Assembly: GCF_042434095.1 (NCBI RefSeq)
Contig: NZ_JBHLUE010000016.1
Coordinates: 124,001 to 188,000, forward strand
Reading direction: 5' to 3'
DNA: 64,000 nucleotides
Source: KBS50 sp042434095
GTDB taxonomy: Bacteria > Actinomycetota > Actinomycetes > Mycobacteriales > Micromonosporaceae
Each line of letters starts with the position of its first letter. The stretch's first letter is position 1. The translations under genes were made by a program, and so were the position numbers. The notes beneath the pieces were generated by a model. The model was not told the origin of the DNA and searched no databases. It worked only from the letters and a program-made list of their open reading frames with translations. Shown in pieces: positions 26,922 through 35,507 of this stretch.

Positions 26922-27512
26922 ATGCCCGAGATCGCCGCCGTCCCCCACCCCCGGCCCACCCGCGCCGAGGTGGCCGCGGCCGCCGGCCGGACCATCCCGG
27001 ACGTCATCGCGCCCGGACTGCGCGTCCTGTTCTGCGGCATCAACCCCGGGCTTTACTCCGGGGCCACCGGCCGGCACTTCGCGCGGCCGGGCAACCGCTT
27101 CTGGCCGGCCCTGCACCGTGGCGGCTTCACCGAGCGGGAACTGCGGTCGTGGGAGCCGGACGAGCTGGTGGCCCACGGCCTGGGCATCACCAACCTGGTG
27201 GCCAGGGCCACCGCCCGGGCCGACGAGCTGCGGCCCGAGGAACTCATCGCCGGGGCCGCAGAACTCGCCGACAAGGCCCGGCGGTACGCCCCGGCCTGGG
27301 TGGCGGTGGTCGGGGTGACCGCGTACCGGATCGGTTTTCGGCGGCGGACCGCGACCCTCGGCGAGCAGCCGGAGCGGCTCGGACCGGCACGCTTGTGGGT
27401 GCTGCCCAACCCGAGCGGGCTGAACGCGCACTTCCAACTCGACGCCCTGGGCGCGCAGTTCGCCGCCCTACGCGAGGCCGCGGAAAAGCAACCCGCCGCG
27501 ACCGCGCCATGA
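26922..27512 (+). CDS. mug: G/U mismatch-specific DNA glycosylase
   Basis: Removes uracil or thymine opposite G and related lesions. 196 aa. Family motifs: FCGINPGLYSG (active-site Asn), HFARPGNRFWPALH and VLPNPSGLNAHFQ, all intact. ATG 26922 is favoured because GACAGT (26909-26914) lies 7 nt upstream, a leaderless arrangement; GTG 26871 would add 17 residues. The TGA overlaps ATG 27509, a possible start of the SET-domain gene, so the two genes may be co-transcribed. Confidence 0.92.
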   Translation: MPEIAAVPHPRPTRAEVAAAAGRTIPDVIAPGLRVLFCGINPGLYSGATGRHFARPGNRFWPALHRGGFTERELRSWEPDELVAHGLGITNLVARATARADELRPEELIAGAAELADKARRYAPAWVAVVGVTAYRIGFRRRTATLGEQPERLGPARLWVLPNPSGLNAHFQLDALGAQFAALREAAEKQPAATAP

Positions 27513-27565
27513 GCGTCCCACCGGTCCAGGGCTGGGCTGGGCGCCAGCCGGAGAAGGGAGCAGGC

Positions 27566-28099
27566 GTGGTCGAGCCACCCGAGCCGGACTGCTGGCTGCA
27601 TCCCGATGTCGCGGTGCGGCCCTCGCCGATCGCGGGGCTTGGCCTGTTCGCCACGGCGGTCATCGAGGTGGGAACCGTCGTGTCCCGGCTTGGCGGTCGC
27701 ATCGTCTCTGGGCAACGATTGCGAGAGCTGTTCGATGCGGCCGCCGGTGATCCCCGGCGGCCATATGTCGACACGATCGTGGTCGGCGAGGACCGGCACC
27801 TCGTGCTTCCGCCCCGGCGTCCGAACGGCTACGGCAACCACAGCTGCGACCCGAACCTGTGGTGGGTCTCCGCTTACGAGCTGGCTGCCCGCAGGCGGAT
27901 CCCGATCGGCGCGGAGCTGACCAACGACTATGCGGCAAGCACGGGCGACCCGGCCTTCACCATGGATTGCTCCTGCGGCTCGCGAGGGTGCCGGGGCGTC
28001 GTCACCGGCGACGACTGGCGCCGGCCGGAGCTGCGCCGGCGGTACGGCCCGCACTGGGCGCCGGTGCTGCTGGCCCGGATCGCGGCGGAGCCGGGATAG
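27566..28099 (+). CDS. SET-domain protein (putative protein lysine methyltransferase)
   Basis: SAM-dependent lysine methyltransferase fold. N-terminal SET strand VRPSPIAGLGLFATAVIEVGT, the pseudo-knot NHSCDPNLWW, the Tyr in ELTNDYAAS, and a post-SET zinc cluster CSCGSRGCRG. About 177 aa from GTG 27566, chosen for AAGGGAG (27554-27560) 5 nt upstream. ATG 27509 overlaps the mug stop (ATGA) and would add 19 residues, so translation coupling from mug is the alternative. Bacterial SET proteins methylate chromatin-like or ribosomal proteins in some cases; the substrate here is unknown. Confidence 0.85.
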   Translation: MVEPPEPDCWLHPDVAVRPSPIAGLGLFATAVIEVGTVVSRLGGRIVSGQRLRELFDAAAGDPRRPYVDTIVVGEDRHLVLPPRRPNGYGNHSCDPNLWWVSAYELAARRRIPIGAELTNDYAASTGDPAFTMDCSCGSRGCRGVVTGDDWRRPELRRRYGPHWAPVLLARIAAEPG

Positions 28100-28133
28100 T
28101 CCGGGCGGCCGGGCGGCCAGCGCCGGCCGAGTG

Positions 28134-28297
28134 GGCGAAGCCAGTCCGAGCAGAAGCCAGTCCGGGCACGAAGCCAGCCCGGGCACGAGGCCAGCCTGGA
28201 CACGAAGCCAGCCCCGGCACGAAGCCAGCCCGAGCACGAAGCCAGCCCGGGCACGAGCCAGGCCGCGAGCACGAAGCCAAGCCGGGCCGGGCACGCC
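28134..28297. repeat. 17-bp tandem repeat, about nine copies
   Basis: The unit CACGAAGCCAGCCCGGG is repeated with small changes through the 230-bp convergent gap between the SET gene and the zinc-ribbon gene. The period is mostly 17 (16-22), so it is not codon-based, and it contains no self-complementary arms. Looks like slippage-expanded spacer DNA. No gene is seen in this gap. Confidence 0.85.
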
Positions 28298-28329
28298 CGA
28301 GCGGCCGCGGGACTGACTAGCCCGCTCGG

Positions 28330-28692
28330 CTACGGGGCTCCCTCGGCGGGCCCGAGCAGGGAGGCCGGGTCGCCCGGGTAGCGGGCCGCCCGCTCGGCGA
28401 GCATGGCCCCGAACACCCCGTTCGGACGGTGGCAGTCCAGGCAGAGGAAGTTGTCGTCGAGCCGCCGGCCCTGGCAGTGCTCGCAGCGGCCGCGGTCGCG
28501 CGGGTCGTGATAGCCGGCAAGGGCGGCCACCAGCGCCCGGGCCACCGGTGCGGTCAGCTCCAGAGCGACCCGCCGGTCGCCGGCGACGAGATCGAGCGTG
28601 CCGACCGGCGCCGCGTCCGGCGCGAAGCCATGGACCTCGGCGACGAACTCCCGCAGGGCCGCCAGCACGGCGTCCAGGTCTTCGCGAGCCAT
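28330..28692 (-). CDS. Hypothetical protein with C-terminal zinc ribbon
   Basis: 120 aa. The N-terminal half is helical (DLDAVLAALREFVAEVHGF); the C-terminal half carries CEHCQGRRLDDNFLCLDCHR, two CxxC pairs that should bind one zinc. Ends in ASLLGPAEGAP. ATG 28692 is 6 nt after TACCGT (minus strand, 28704-28699), a leaderless start. No family name is recognised; a nucleic-acid or protein-binding role is possible. The ABC exporter gene upstream on the same strand ends 50 bp before it. Confidence 0.7.
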   Translation of the reverse strand: MAREDLDAVLAALREFVAEVHGFAPDAAPVGTLDLVAGDRRVALELTAPVARALVAALAGYHDPRDRGRCEHCQGRRLDDNFLCLDCHRPNGVFGAMLAERAARYPGDPASLLGPAEGAP

Positions 28693-28742
28693 GCCCCCAC
28701 GGTACGACGTCGAACCGCGCGCCACGGGACGGGCCGCGGCGA

Positions 28743-30737
28743 TCAGTTCGCGGCGGCCGGCGGCAGCGCCTCGTCGGCCACCACGTACTCGTGCATCGGG
28801 ATGGTGGTCACCGGCTCCTGCGCGTCGGCCACCAGCGGGGCCGGCGAGGCGGCCACCGCGAACTGGGTGCGGTAGAGCTCGGCGTAGAGGCCGCCCACCG
28901 CCACCAGCTCGTCGTGGCGGCCACGCTCCACGACCCGACCGTCGTCCAGGACCAGGATCTGGTCGGCGTCGCGCACGGTGGAGAGCCGGTGCGCGATCAC
29001 CAGCGCGGTACGGCCGGTCAGCGCCACCGAGAGGGCGCGCTGCACGGCGGCCTCGGACTCCGAGTCGAGGTGCGCGGTGGCCTCGTCGAGCACCACGATG
29101 GACGGCGCCTTGAGCAGCAGGCGGGCGATGGCGATGCGCTGCTTCTCGCCGCCGGAGAACCGGTAGCCGCGCTCCCCCACCACCGTTTCCAGCCCGTCCG
29201 GGAGGGAGCGCACCAGGTCGGCGATCTGCGCGCCGCGCAGGGCTGCCCAGAGCTCCTCGTCGGTGGCGTCGGGCTTGGCGTACCGCAGGTTCTCGGCGAT
29301 CGTCTCGTGGAACAGGTGGGAATCCTGGGTGACCACGCCGATCTCGTCGCGCAGCGAGCCCAGCGTGGCGTCGCGGACATCCACCCCGCCCACCCGAACC
29401 GCGCCGTCGGTGACGTCGTAGACCCGGGACAGCAGCATGGAGGTGGTCGACTTGCCGGCGCCGGACGGGCCCACCAGCGCGACCATCTGGCCCGGCTCGA
29501 CGGTGAACGAGACGCCCTTGAGGACCGGCTCGTTGGCCTGGCGGTCCAGCGCGGCCACGTCCTCCAGCGAGGCGAGCGACACCTCGGCCGCGCTCGGGTA
29601 GCGGAACCACACGTCCCGGAACTCGACCCGGCCGTCGCCCCGGGGCAGCGCGACCGCGTCCGGCTTCTCGGCGATCGACGGGGTGAGGTCCAGCACCTCG
29701 AAGACCCGGTCGAACGAGACCAGCGCGCTCATCACGTCCACCCGGACGTTCGACAGCGCGGTCAGCGGACCGTACAGCCGGGTCAGCAGCAGGGCCAGCG
29801 TGACCACCGTGCCGGCGCTGACCGCCCCGGTGACGGCGAGCCAGCCGCCCAGCCCGTAGGTGAGCGCCTGGGCGAGCGACGCGACCAGCAGCATGGCCAC
29901 GAAGAAGGTGCGGGAATACATGGCGGACTGGATGCCGATGTCCCGGACCCGCTCGGCGCGGGCGGCGAACCGGGCCGCCTCCACCTCCGGCCGGCCGAAC
30001 AGCTTGACCAGCAGGGCGCCGGACACCCCGAACCGCTCGGTCATGGTGGCGTTCATCTTGGCGTCGAGGTTGTACGACTCGCGGGTGATCTCCGCGAGCC
30101 GGCGGCCCACCCGGCGAGCGGGGATGATGAAGATCGGCAGCAGGATCAGCGACAGCACGGTGATCTGCCAGGACAGGGTGAACATGACACCGGCGGTGAG
30201 CACCAGCTGGATGATGTTGCTGACCACCCCGGACAGGGTGGTGGTGAAGGCCCGCTGGGCGCCGAGCACGTCGTTGTTGAGCCGGCTCACCAGCGCACCG
30301 GTCTGGGTCCGGGTGAAGAACTGCAGCGGCATCCGCTGGACGTGGTCGTAGACCTGGGTCCGCAGGTCCAGGATGATCCCCTCGCCGATGCGGGCCGAAT
30401 ACCACCGCTGGGCGAGCGAGAACAGGGCGTCGGCCACCGCCAGCACGGCGATGATCACGGCGAGCCGGATGACCGTGGCGCCGGCGTCGGAGCCGCCCTT
30501 GGTGATCGCGTTGACCACCCACCCGGCGAGCACCGGCGTGGCCACGCCGATCACGGCCGAGACCACCACGGTGGCCAGGAAGACGAGGATGTCGCGACGA
30601 TAGGGGCGGGCGAAGTCGACGATCCGGCGGCCCGTCTCCCGGCTCACCTTGTGGCCGGCGACGTCGTCCTTGCTGCGCATCGATCGCAGCATGGACCAGC
30701 CCCCGCCGCCCATGCCACCTGCCATCGGATGGGTCAC
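28743..30737 (-). CDS. ABC exporter half-transporter (fused membrane and ATPase domains)
   Basis: 664-aa type IV ABC exporter, working as a homo- or heterodimer to pump lipids, drugs or peptides out. Six membrane helices in residues 45-330 (for example LVFLATVVVSAVIGVATPVLA in part), then the ATPase: Walker A VGPSGAGKST, Q-loop VVTQDSHLF, signature FSGGEKQR (variant of LSGGQ), Walker B SIVVLDEATAHLD, H-loop VIAHRLST. A Gly-rich N-terminus (MAGGMGGGGW) precedes the first helix, and a 30-residue tail follows. GTG 30737 has GGAGG about 6 nt upstream; ATG 30725 is possible. The substrate is not deducible. Confidence 0.92.
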   Translation of the reverse strand: MTHPMAGGMGGGGWSMLRSMRSKDDVAGHKVSRETGRRIVDFARPYRRDILVFLATVVVSAVIGVATPVLAGWVVNAITKGGSDAGATVIRLAVIIAVLAVADALFSLAQRWYSARIGEGIILDLRTQVYDHVQRMPLQFFTRTQTGALVSRLNNDVLGAQRAFTTTLSGVVSNIIQLVLTAGVMFTLSWQITVLSLILLPIFIIPARRVGRRLAEITRESYNLDAKMNATMTERFGVSGALLVKLFGRPEVEAARFAARAERVRDIGIQSAMYSRTFFVAMLLVASLAQALTYGLGGWLAVTGAVSAGTVVTLALLLTRLYGPLTALSNVRVDVMSALVSFDRVFEVLDLTPSIAEKPDAVALPRGDGRVEFRDVWFRYPSAAEVSLASLEDVAALDRQANEPVLKGVSFTVEPGQMVALVGPSGAGKSTTSMLLSRVYDVTDGAVRVGGVDVRDATLGSLRDEIGVVTQDSHLFHETIAENLRYAKPDATDEELWAALRGAQIADLVRSLPDGLETVVGERGYRFSGGEKQRIAIARLLLKAPSIVVLDEATAHLDSESEAAVQRALSVALTGRTALVIAHRLSTVRDADQILVLDDGRVVERGRHDELVAVGGLYAELYRTQFAVAASPAPLVADAQEPVTTIPMHEYVVADEALPPAAAN

Positions 30738-30844
30738 CCGTCACCTCCGTGTCGCACGCCGCCGCACCGGGGTCAGTCTCCCCGATGCCTACGACAACCC
30801 GGAGGGTAATCCCTTTCTTCCCGAACGGTCCTTACCGGTCGGAC

Positions 30845-31609
30845 TCACTCCCCGGTGCCGGCCAGGTCGCGCAGCCGCCGTACCTGCGCCTCGCGCTCGG
30901 CCCGCTGCTGGTCGGCCGGCGACCGGCGGGCGGCGCCGGCCAGCAGCGCCTTGATCTCGATCACCGCGTCCCGGTTGCCGGCCAGCAGCGCGGCGGTCAG
31001 GTCGGCGGTGGCCGAATCCAGGTCGGCCGCGGGCACGACCAGCGTGGCCAGGCCCAGCCGGTCCGCCTCGGCGGCGTCCAGCCGCCGGCCCGTGACACAG
31101 ATCTCCAGCGCCCGCGCGTAGCCCACCAGGTCCACCAGCCGGCCGGTGCCGGCCAGGTCGGGCACCAGCCCGAGGGTCACCTCGGCCATGGCCAGGCTCG
31201 CGTTGTCGGCAAGCACCCGCAGGTCGCAGGCCAGCGCCAGCTGGAACCCGGCGCCGATGGCGTGCCCGTGGACCGCCGCGATCGAGATCAGATCGGGCCG
31301 GTGCAGCCAGGTGAACGCGGCTTGAAACCCGGCGACCCGCTCGGCAGCGGCCTCGGGCGGCATGGTGGCCAGCTCGACGAACGACGAGTCCCCGTCGCCC
31401 CGGGCCACCGCGAGGTCGAGTCCCGCGGAAAAGGCGCGACCCGCTCCCCGTACGACCACGACCCGCACCTCCGGTGGCAGCTCGCGACCGAAGGTGCGCA
31501 GGGCCGCCCACATGGCGGGCGTCTGCGCGTTGAGGACGTCGGGCCGGGACAACGTCACCGTCGCCACCGGCCCGTCGCGATCCAGCCGTACGCCGTCGTT
31601 CGTGCTCAC
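30845..31609 (-). CDS. Enoyl-CoA hydratase/isomerase family protein
   Basis: Crotonase-fold protein, 254 aa. Oxyanion-hole segments AFSAGLDLAVA and HGHAIGAGFQLALACDLR are intact. At the catalytic acid positions the sequence reads AMAEVTLGLVPDLAGTGRLVDLVG: the second position is Asp (PDLAGT) instead of Glu, so it may be an isomerase, hydrolase or weak hydratase. GTG 31609 starts the usual family N-terminus. No fatty-acid oxidation genes flank it. Confidence 0.87.
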   Translation of the reverse strand: MSTNDGVRLDRDGPVATVTLSRPDVLNAQTPAMWAALRTFGRELPPEVRVVVVRGAGRAFSAGLDLAVARGDGDSSFVELATMPPEAAAERVAGFQAAFTWLHRPDLISIAAVHGHAIGAGFQLALACDLRVLADNASLAMAEVTLGLVPDLAGTGRLVDLVGYARALEICVTGRRLDAAEADRLGLATLVVPAADLDSATADLTAALLAGNRDAVIEIKALLAGAARRSPADQQRAEREAQVRRLRDLAGTGE

Positions 31610-31660
31610 CGGGTCACCCCCGGGGCCCGTCGACGGGTCCGGCCTGGGCGGTTGCGTCGA

Positions 31661-31888
31661 TCACGCCTTCTTGCGTCGGCGGGCGCCGCCACGCTGGCGC
31701 AGCTGCACGCCCGACTCGGTGAGCACCCGGTGGATGAACCCGTAGGACCGGCCGGTCGAGGCCGCGAGGGCTCGGATGCTCTCACCCGAGGTGTACCGCT
31801 TGACCAGGTCCTTGGCGAGCGTCTGCCGCTCGGTTCCGACGATCCGGCGACCCTTCTCAGTGCTGGTGGCTGTGCCGGTGGCTGCCAT
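31661..31888 (-). CDS. Small helix-turn-helix DNA-binding protein
   Basis: 75-aa basic protein. The HTH is RYTSGESIRALAASTGRSYGFIHRVL with the tail RQRGGARRRKKA. This matches a family of very conserved small actinobacterial HTH proteins of unknown target. ATG 31888 has GAGGAA upstream at good spacing. Stands alone between the crotonase and ABC-F genes; the upstream 185 bp (31889-32073) is AT-richer and likely holds its promoter. Confidence 0.88.
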   Translation of the reverse strand: MAATGTATSTEKGRRIVGTERQTLAKDLVKRYTSGESIRALAASTGRSYGFIHRVLTESGVQLRQRGGARRRKKA

Positions 31889-32073
31889 GTTGATTCCTCA
31901 CGTCCCAGACTGTGCGGTTCGATACGGTCCCACCTATTAGACCGCCTCGGACGATCATGCGCCAGATATCAACTCTTCGCCAACCGACACGCACGACAGT
32001 GTCGCAATCCCGATAGGCTGACCTGCGGACATGGCGGGCCGTGAGCAAGTGGCTCCGGTTACCCGGGGTCACC

Positions 32074-33678
32074 TCAGGCCAGCTCGACCAGCTCCAGCAG
32101 GTCGTCGCTCCAGGCGTCCTCGTCGCCGTCGGGGAGCAGGATCGCCCGGTCCGGCTTGAGCGCCAGCACCGCGCCGGGGTCGTGGGTGACCAGCACGATC
32201 GCCCCCGGATACCGGGCGATGGCGTCCAGCACCTGCTCCCGGCTGACCGGGTCGAGGTTGTTGGTCGGCTCGTCCAGCAGCAGCACGTTGGCGCCGGAGC
32301 AGACCAGGGTGGCCAGCGCCAGCCGGGTCTTCTCGCCGCCGGAGAGCACTCCCGCCGGCTTTTGCACATCCTCGCCGGAGAAGAGGAACGCGCCGAGGAT
32401 CTTGCGCAGGTCCGTGTCCGTCTGCTCGGTTCCCGCGCTGCGCATGTGCTCCAGCACGGTCCGGTCGACGTCCAGCGTCTCGTGCTCCTGGGCGTAGTAG
32501 CCCAGCCGCAGGCCGTGCCCGGGGCGTACCTCGCCGGTGTCCGGCTCGACCAGCCCGCCGAGGATCCGCAGCAGGGTGGTCTTGCCCGCGCCGTTGAGGC
32601 CGAGGATGGCCACCCGGGAGCCGCGGTCGACCGCCACGTTGACGTCCGTGAAGATCTCCAGCGACCCGTACGACTTCGACAGGCCGGTCGCGGTGAGCGG
32701 GGTCTTTCCGCACGGGGTCGGGGTGGGGAACCGCACCTTGGCCACCTTGTCGGCGACCCGCACCTCGTCCAGGCCGGACAGCAGCCGCTCTGCGCGGCGG
32801 GCCATGTTCTGCGCGGCCACCGTCTTGGTGGCCTTGGCCCGCATCTTGTCGGCCTGCGCCATCAGGGCGCCGGCCTTCTTCTCGGCGTTGGCCCGCTCCC
32901 GGCGCCGCCGGCGCTCGTCGGTCTCCCGCTGTTCCAGGTACGCCTTCCAGCCCAGGTTGTAGACGTCCACCACCGAGCGGGTGGCGTCGAGGAACCAGAC
33001 CTTGTTGACGACGGCCTCCAGCAGCGAGGCGTCGTGGCTGATCACCACCAGCCCGCCGCGGTGGTTGGCCAGGAAGCCACGCAGCCAGGTGATCGAGTCG
33101 GCGTCCAGGTGGTTGGTCGGCTCGTCCAGCAGCAGGATGCCCCCGCCGTCCTCACCCGCGTCGGCGAACAGGATGCGGGCCAGCTCGATGCGCCGGCGCT
33201 GACCGCCGGAGAGGGTGCCGATCGTCTGGGCCAGGGCCCGGTCCGGCAGGCCGAGGTTGGCGCAGATCCGCGCGGCCTCCGCCTCGGCGGCGTACCCGCC
33301 GAGCGCCGCGAACTGGTCCTCCAGCGCGCCGTACCGGCGGACCAGCCGGTCCTCGGGGTTCTCCGCGAGCTGCGCCTGGATCTCGGTCATCTGCGCCAGC
33401 AGCACGTCCAGGCCGCGCGCCGAGAGCACCCGGTCGCGGCCGGTGACGTCCAGATCACCGGTACGCGGATCCTGCGGCAGGTAGCCCACGTTGCTGCGCC
33501 GGTCGATGCCCCCCGCGTACGGCTGGCCCTCGCCGGCCAGCACCTTCAGGGTGGTCGTCTTTCCGGCGCCGTTGCGGCCGACCAGGCCGATCCGGTCGCC
33601 CGGCTGGACCCGCAGGGTGGCCTCGGACAGCAGGATGCGGGAGCCGGCGCGGAGTTCCAGGCCGGTTGCAGTGATCAT
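32074..33678 (-). CDS. ABC-F family ATPase (ribosome-associated)
   Basis: Soluble tandem ATPase with no membrane domain, acting on the ribosome E site in translation control or antibiotic protection. First NBD: GRNGAGKTTTLK, LSGGQRRRIEL, LLLDEPTNHLD. Linker with the charged ETDERRRRRERANAEKK helix (P-site tip region). Second NBD: GLNGAGKTTLLR, LSGGEKTRLAL, LLLDEPTNNLD. The start MITATGLELRAGSRIL at 33678 fits actinobacterial homologues; ATG 33714 would add 12 residues. TACAAT (minus strand, 33802-33797) is a good -10 box. Divergent from the metallopeptidase gene. Housekeeping versus resistance cannot be decided. Confidence 0.93.
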   Translation of the reverse strand: MITATGLELRAGSRILLSEATLRVQPGDRIGLVGRNGAGKTTTLKVLAGEGQPYAGGIDRRSNVGYLPQDPRTGDLDVTGRDRVLSARGLDVLLAQMTEIQAQLAENPEDRLVRRYGALEDQFAALGGYAAEAEAARICANLGLPDRALAQTIGTLSGGQRRRIELARILFADAGEDGGGILLLDEPTNHLDADSITWLRGFLANHRGGLVVISHDASLLEAVVNKVWFLDATRSVVDVYNLGWKAYLEQRETDERRRRRERANAEKKAGALMAQADKMRAKATKTVAAQNMARRAERLLSGLDEVRVADKVAKVRFPTPTPCGKTPLTATGLSKSYGSLEIFTDVNVAVDRGSRVAILGLNGAGKTTLLRILGGLVEPDTGEVRPGHGLRLGYYAQEHETLDVDRTVLEHMRSAGTEQTDTDLRKILGAFLFSGEDVQKPAGVLSGGEKTRLALATLVCSGANVLLLDEPTNNLDPVSREQVLDAIARYPGAIVLVTHDPGAVLALKPDRAILLPDGDEDAWSDDLLELVELA

Positions 33679-33929
33679 TTCGGCTAACTCGCTCTCGGGA
33701 GGAAGGGCTGACATGCGGGCACGCGGCAGCGCCGACGAGGATGGGTCCTCTCGCCGGCGCGGGGCGGGTCAGCCTTCGCAGAGCAGCACGCCGTCTATTG
33801 TACCGGCCGTCTCCGGAGCGGTGGGTCGGATTACCAATCAAGATCATCGGGTACCGTGCCGAACGTCCGGCCATCGTCCGGCGCTGATTCTTTTGACATG
33901 TGCTGACTTCTTCGACGATCGAGGTTTCC

Positions 33930-34856
33930 ATGGAGCTGAACGAGAACGCTGACATCGACACCAGTCAGGTCGAGGACAGGCGCGGCTCGGGTGGCGGTGG
34001 TGGCGGCGGAGGCATGGGCATCCCCATCCCGATCCCCGGTGGCGGCGGCGGGCGCGGCGGCCTCATCGGGATCATCGTGGCCGTGGTGCTGGCGCTGGTG
34101 GGCGGCGGCTTCGGGGTGAGCCAGCTCGGCGGCGGGGGCGGCAACGACCAGCCCGCCGACAACTCGACGCTCGACTCGCGGTGCAAGGCACCAGACGCCA
34201 AGCAGCAGCAGGACTGCCGGAACACCCTCTACATCAACTCGATCCAGAACTACTGGCAGACCGCCATGCCGGACGCCTTCGGCAAGCAGTACCAGCCGGT
34301 CCACACCGTCTTCTTCAGCAACAGCGTGAACACGGGCTGCGGCCAGGCCGACTCCGGGGTGGGCCCGTTCTACTGCCCGGCCGACAAGAAGGTGTTCATC
34401 GACCTGACCTTCTACGACACCCTCAAGTCGGAGTTCGGGGTCAAGGGCGAGTTCCCCCAGCCGTACGTGCTGGCCCACGAGTACGGCCACCACGTGCAGG
34501 ACCTGCTGGGCACCAACGCCAAGGCCGAGCAGGGCGGGGCCAAGGGCCCCAACTCCGGGTCCGTGCGGCTGGAGCTGCAGGCCGACTGCTACGCGGGCGC
34601 CTGGGCCAACCACGCCACCGAGACCAAGACCAAGAGCGGCAAGGCGATCTTCAAGTCGATCGACAAGCAGGACATCCAGGACGCGGTGAACACCGCGGGC
34701 GCGATCGGTGACGACGCCATCCAGCAGAAGTCCGGCCGGGGCAACGACCCCAGCTCGTACACGCACGGCACCTCGGCGCAGCGGCAGAAGTGGTTCGAGC
34801 AGGGCTACAACAGCGGCGACCCGAAGACCTGCGACACGTTCTCCGGCAGCCTGTGA
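33930..34856 (+). CDS. Neutral zinc metallopeptidase, YpfJ family
   Basis: 308-aa membrane-anchored putative metalloprotease (PF04228 type). The N-terminus is Gly-rich (RRGSGGGGGGGGMGIPIP) followed by one membrane segment (IGIIVAVVLALVGGGFGV, about 47-65). The outside domain has FSNSVNTGCGQADSGVGPFYCP, the zinc motif HEYGHHVQ near 189 and LELQADCYAG with the third ligand. ATG 33930 has GAGG 5 nt upstream. Function in vivo unknown. Confidence 0.9.
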   Translation: MELNENADIDTSQVEDRRGSGGGGGGGGMGIPIPIPGGGGGRGGLIGIIVAVVLALVGGGFGVSQLGGGGGNDQPADNSTLDSRCKAPDAKQQQDCRNTLYINSIQNYWQTAMPDAFGKQYQPVHTVFFSNSVNTGCGQADSGVGPFYCPADKKVFIDLTFYDTLKSEFGVKGEFPQPYVLAHEYGHHVQDLLGTNAKAEQGGAKGPNSGSVRLELQADCYAGAWANHATETKTKSGKAIFKSIDKQDIQDAVNTAGAIGDDAIQQKSGRGNDPSSYTHGTSAQRQKWFEQGYNSGDPKTCDTFSGSL

Positions 34857-34978
34857 CGAGATCCGGCAGCCGCTGACGGGATCCGGGCAGCGGGAATGGC
34901 TTCGCTGGGACAGGGAACAGACCAACCGGTAGAAATGTCAGCCGGTACGGTGATATCCCCAGACCCGCAGGAGAGCCC

Positions 34979-35398
34979 ATGTCGAAGCCCCCGCTGCCCG
35001 AGGCCGCCATCGAGATGTTGCGCAAGCCCAACCCGGCGGTCATGGCCGTGCTGAAGCCCGACGGCCAGCCGGTCTCGACCGCCACCTGGTATCTCTGGGA
35101 CGACGGCCGGATCCTGGTGAACCTCGACGAGGGCCGGCGGCGGCTGGCGCACCTGCGCGCCGATCCGCGCGTCTCACTCACCGTGATCGACAACGAGAAC
35201 TGGTACACCCACGTCAGCATCATCGGGCACGTCGCCGAGATGCGGGACGACACCGACCTGGCCGACATCGACCGGCTGTCCCGGCACTACGGCGGCAACC
35301 CGTACCCGCGCCGCGACCGGGGCCGGGTGAGCGCCTGGATCGAGATCGACCGCTGGCACGGCTGGGGCGACCTCAAGGACACCAAGCAAATCGGCTGA
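34979..35398 (+). CDS. PPOX-class F420-dependent oxidoreductase
   Basis: 139-aa split-barrel flavin/F420-binding protein. Begins PEAAIEMLRKPNPAVMAV, then GQPVSTATWYLWDDGRILVN, RRRLAHLRADPRVSLTVID and IIGHVAEM; this pattern is the F420-binding branch of the PPOX superfamily common in actinomycetes. Probably a dimeric reductase or F420 carrier; the substrate is unknown. ATG 34979 has AGGAG 6 nt upstream. Followed directly by the third copy of the 50-bp repeat. Confidence 0.88.
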   Translation: MSKPPLPEAAIEMLRKPNPAVMAVLKPDGQPVSTATWYLWDDGRILVNLDEGRRRLAHLRADPRVSLTVIDNENWYTHVSIIGHVAEMRDDTDLADIDRLSRHYGGNPYPRRDRGRVSAWIEIDRWHGWGDLKDTKQIG

Positions 35399-35403
35399 GT
35401 CGC

Positions 35404-35455
35404 AAGGAAGGGCCCCTTCTTATCGCTTTTTGTATAGGAAGGGGCCCTTCCTAAC
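35404..35455. terminator. Interspersed 50-bp inverted repeat, copy 3
   Basis: Starts 6 bp after the PPOX stop. Arms AAGGAAGGGCCCCTTCTTA and GGAAGGGGCCCTTCCTAAC flank TCGCTTTTTGTATA. Differs from copy 2 at only a few positions across 50 bp, including the loop, so it is a dispersed repeat and not just any terminator hairpin. Here it separates genes on the same strand. Confidence 0.78.
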
Positions 35456-35507
35456 GCGGCTCACCGAGCCGACGGTCCGACAATCGCCGGATGCGATGAT
35501 CCCCGGC

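Noticed and set aside
35430..35507. Upstream start of the AlkD gene at 35430
   Set aside because: The added codons lie in the 50-bp intergenic repeat and do not match the family N-terminus.
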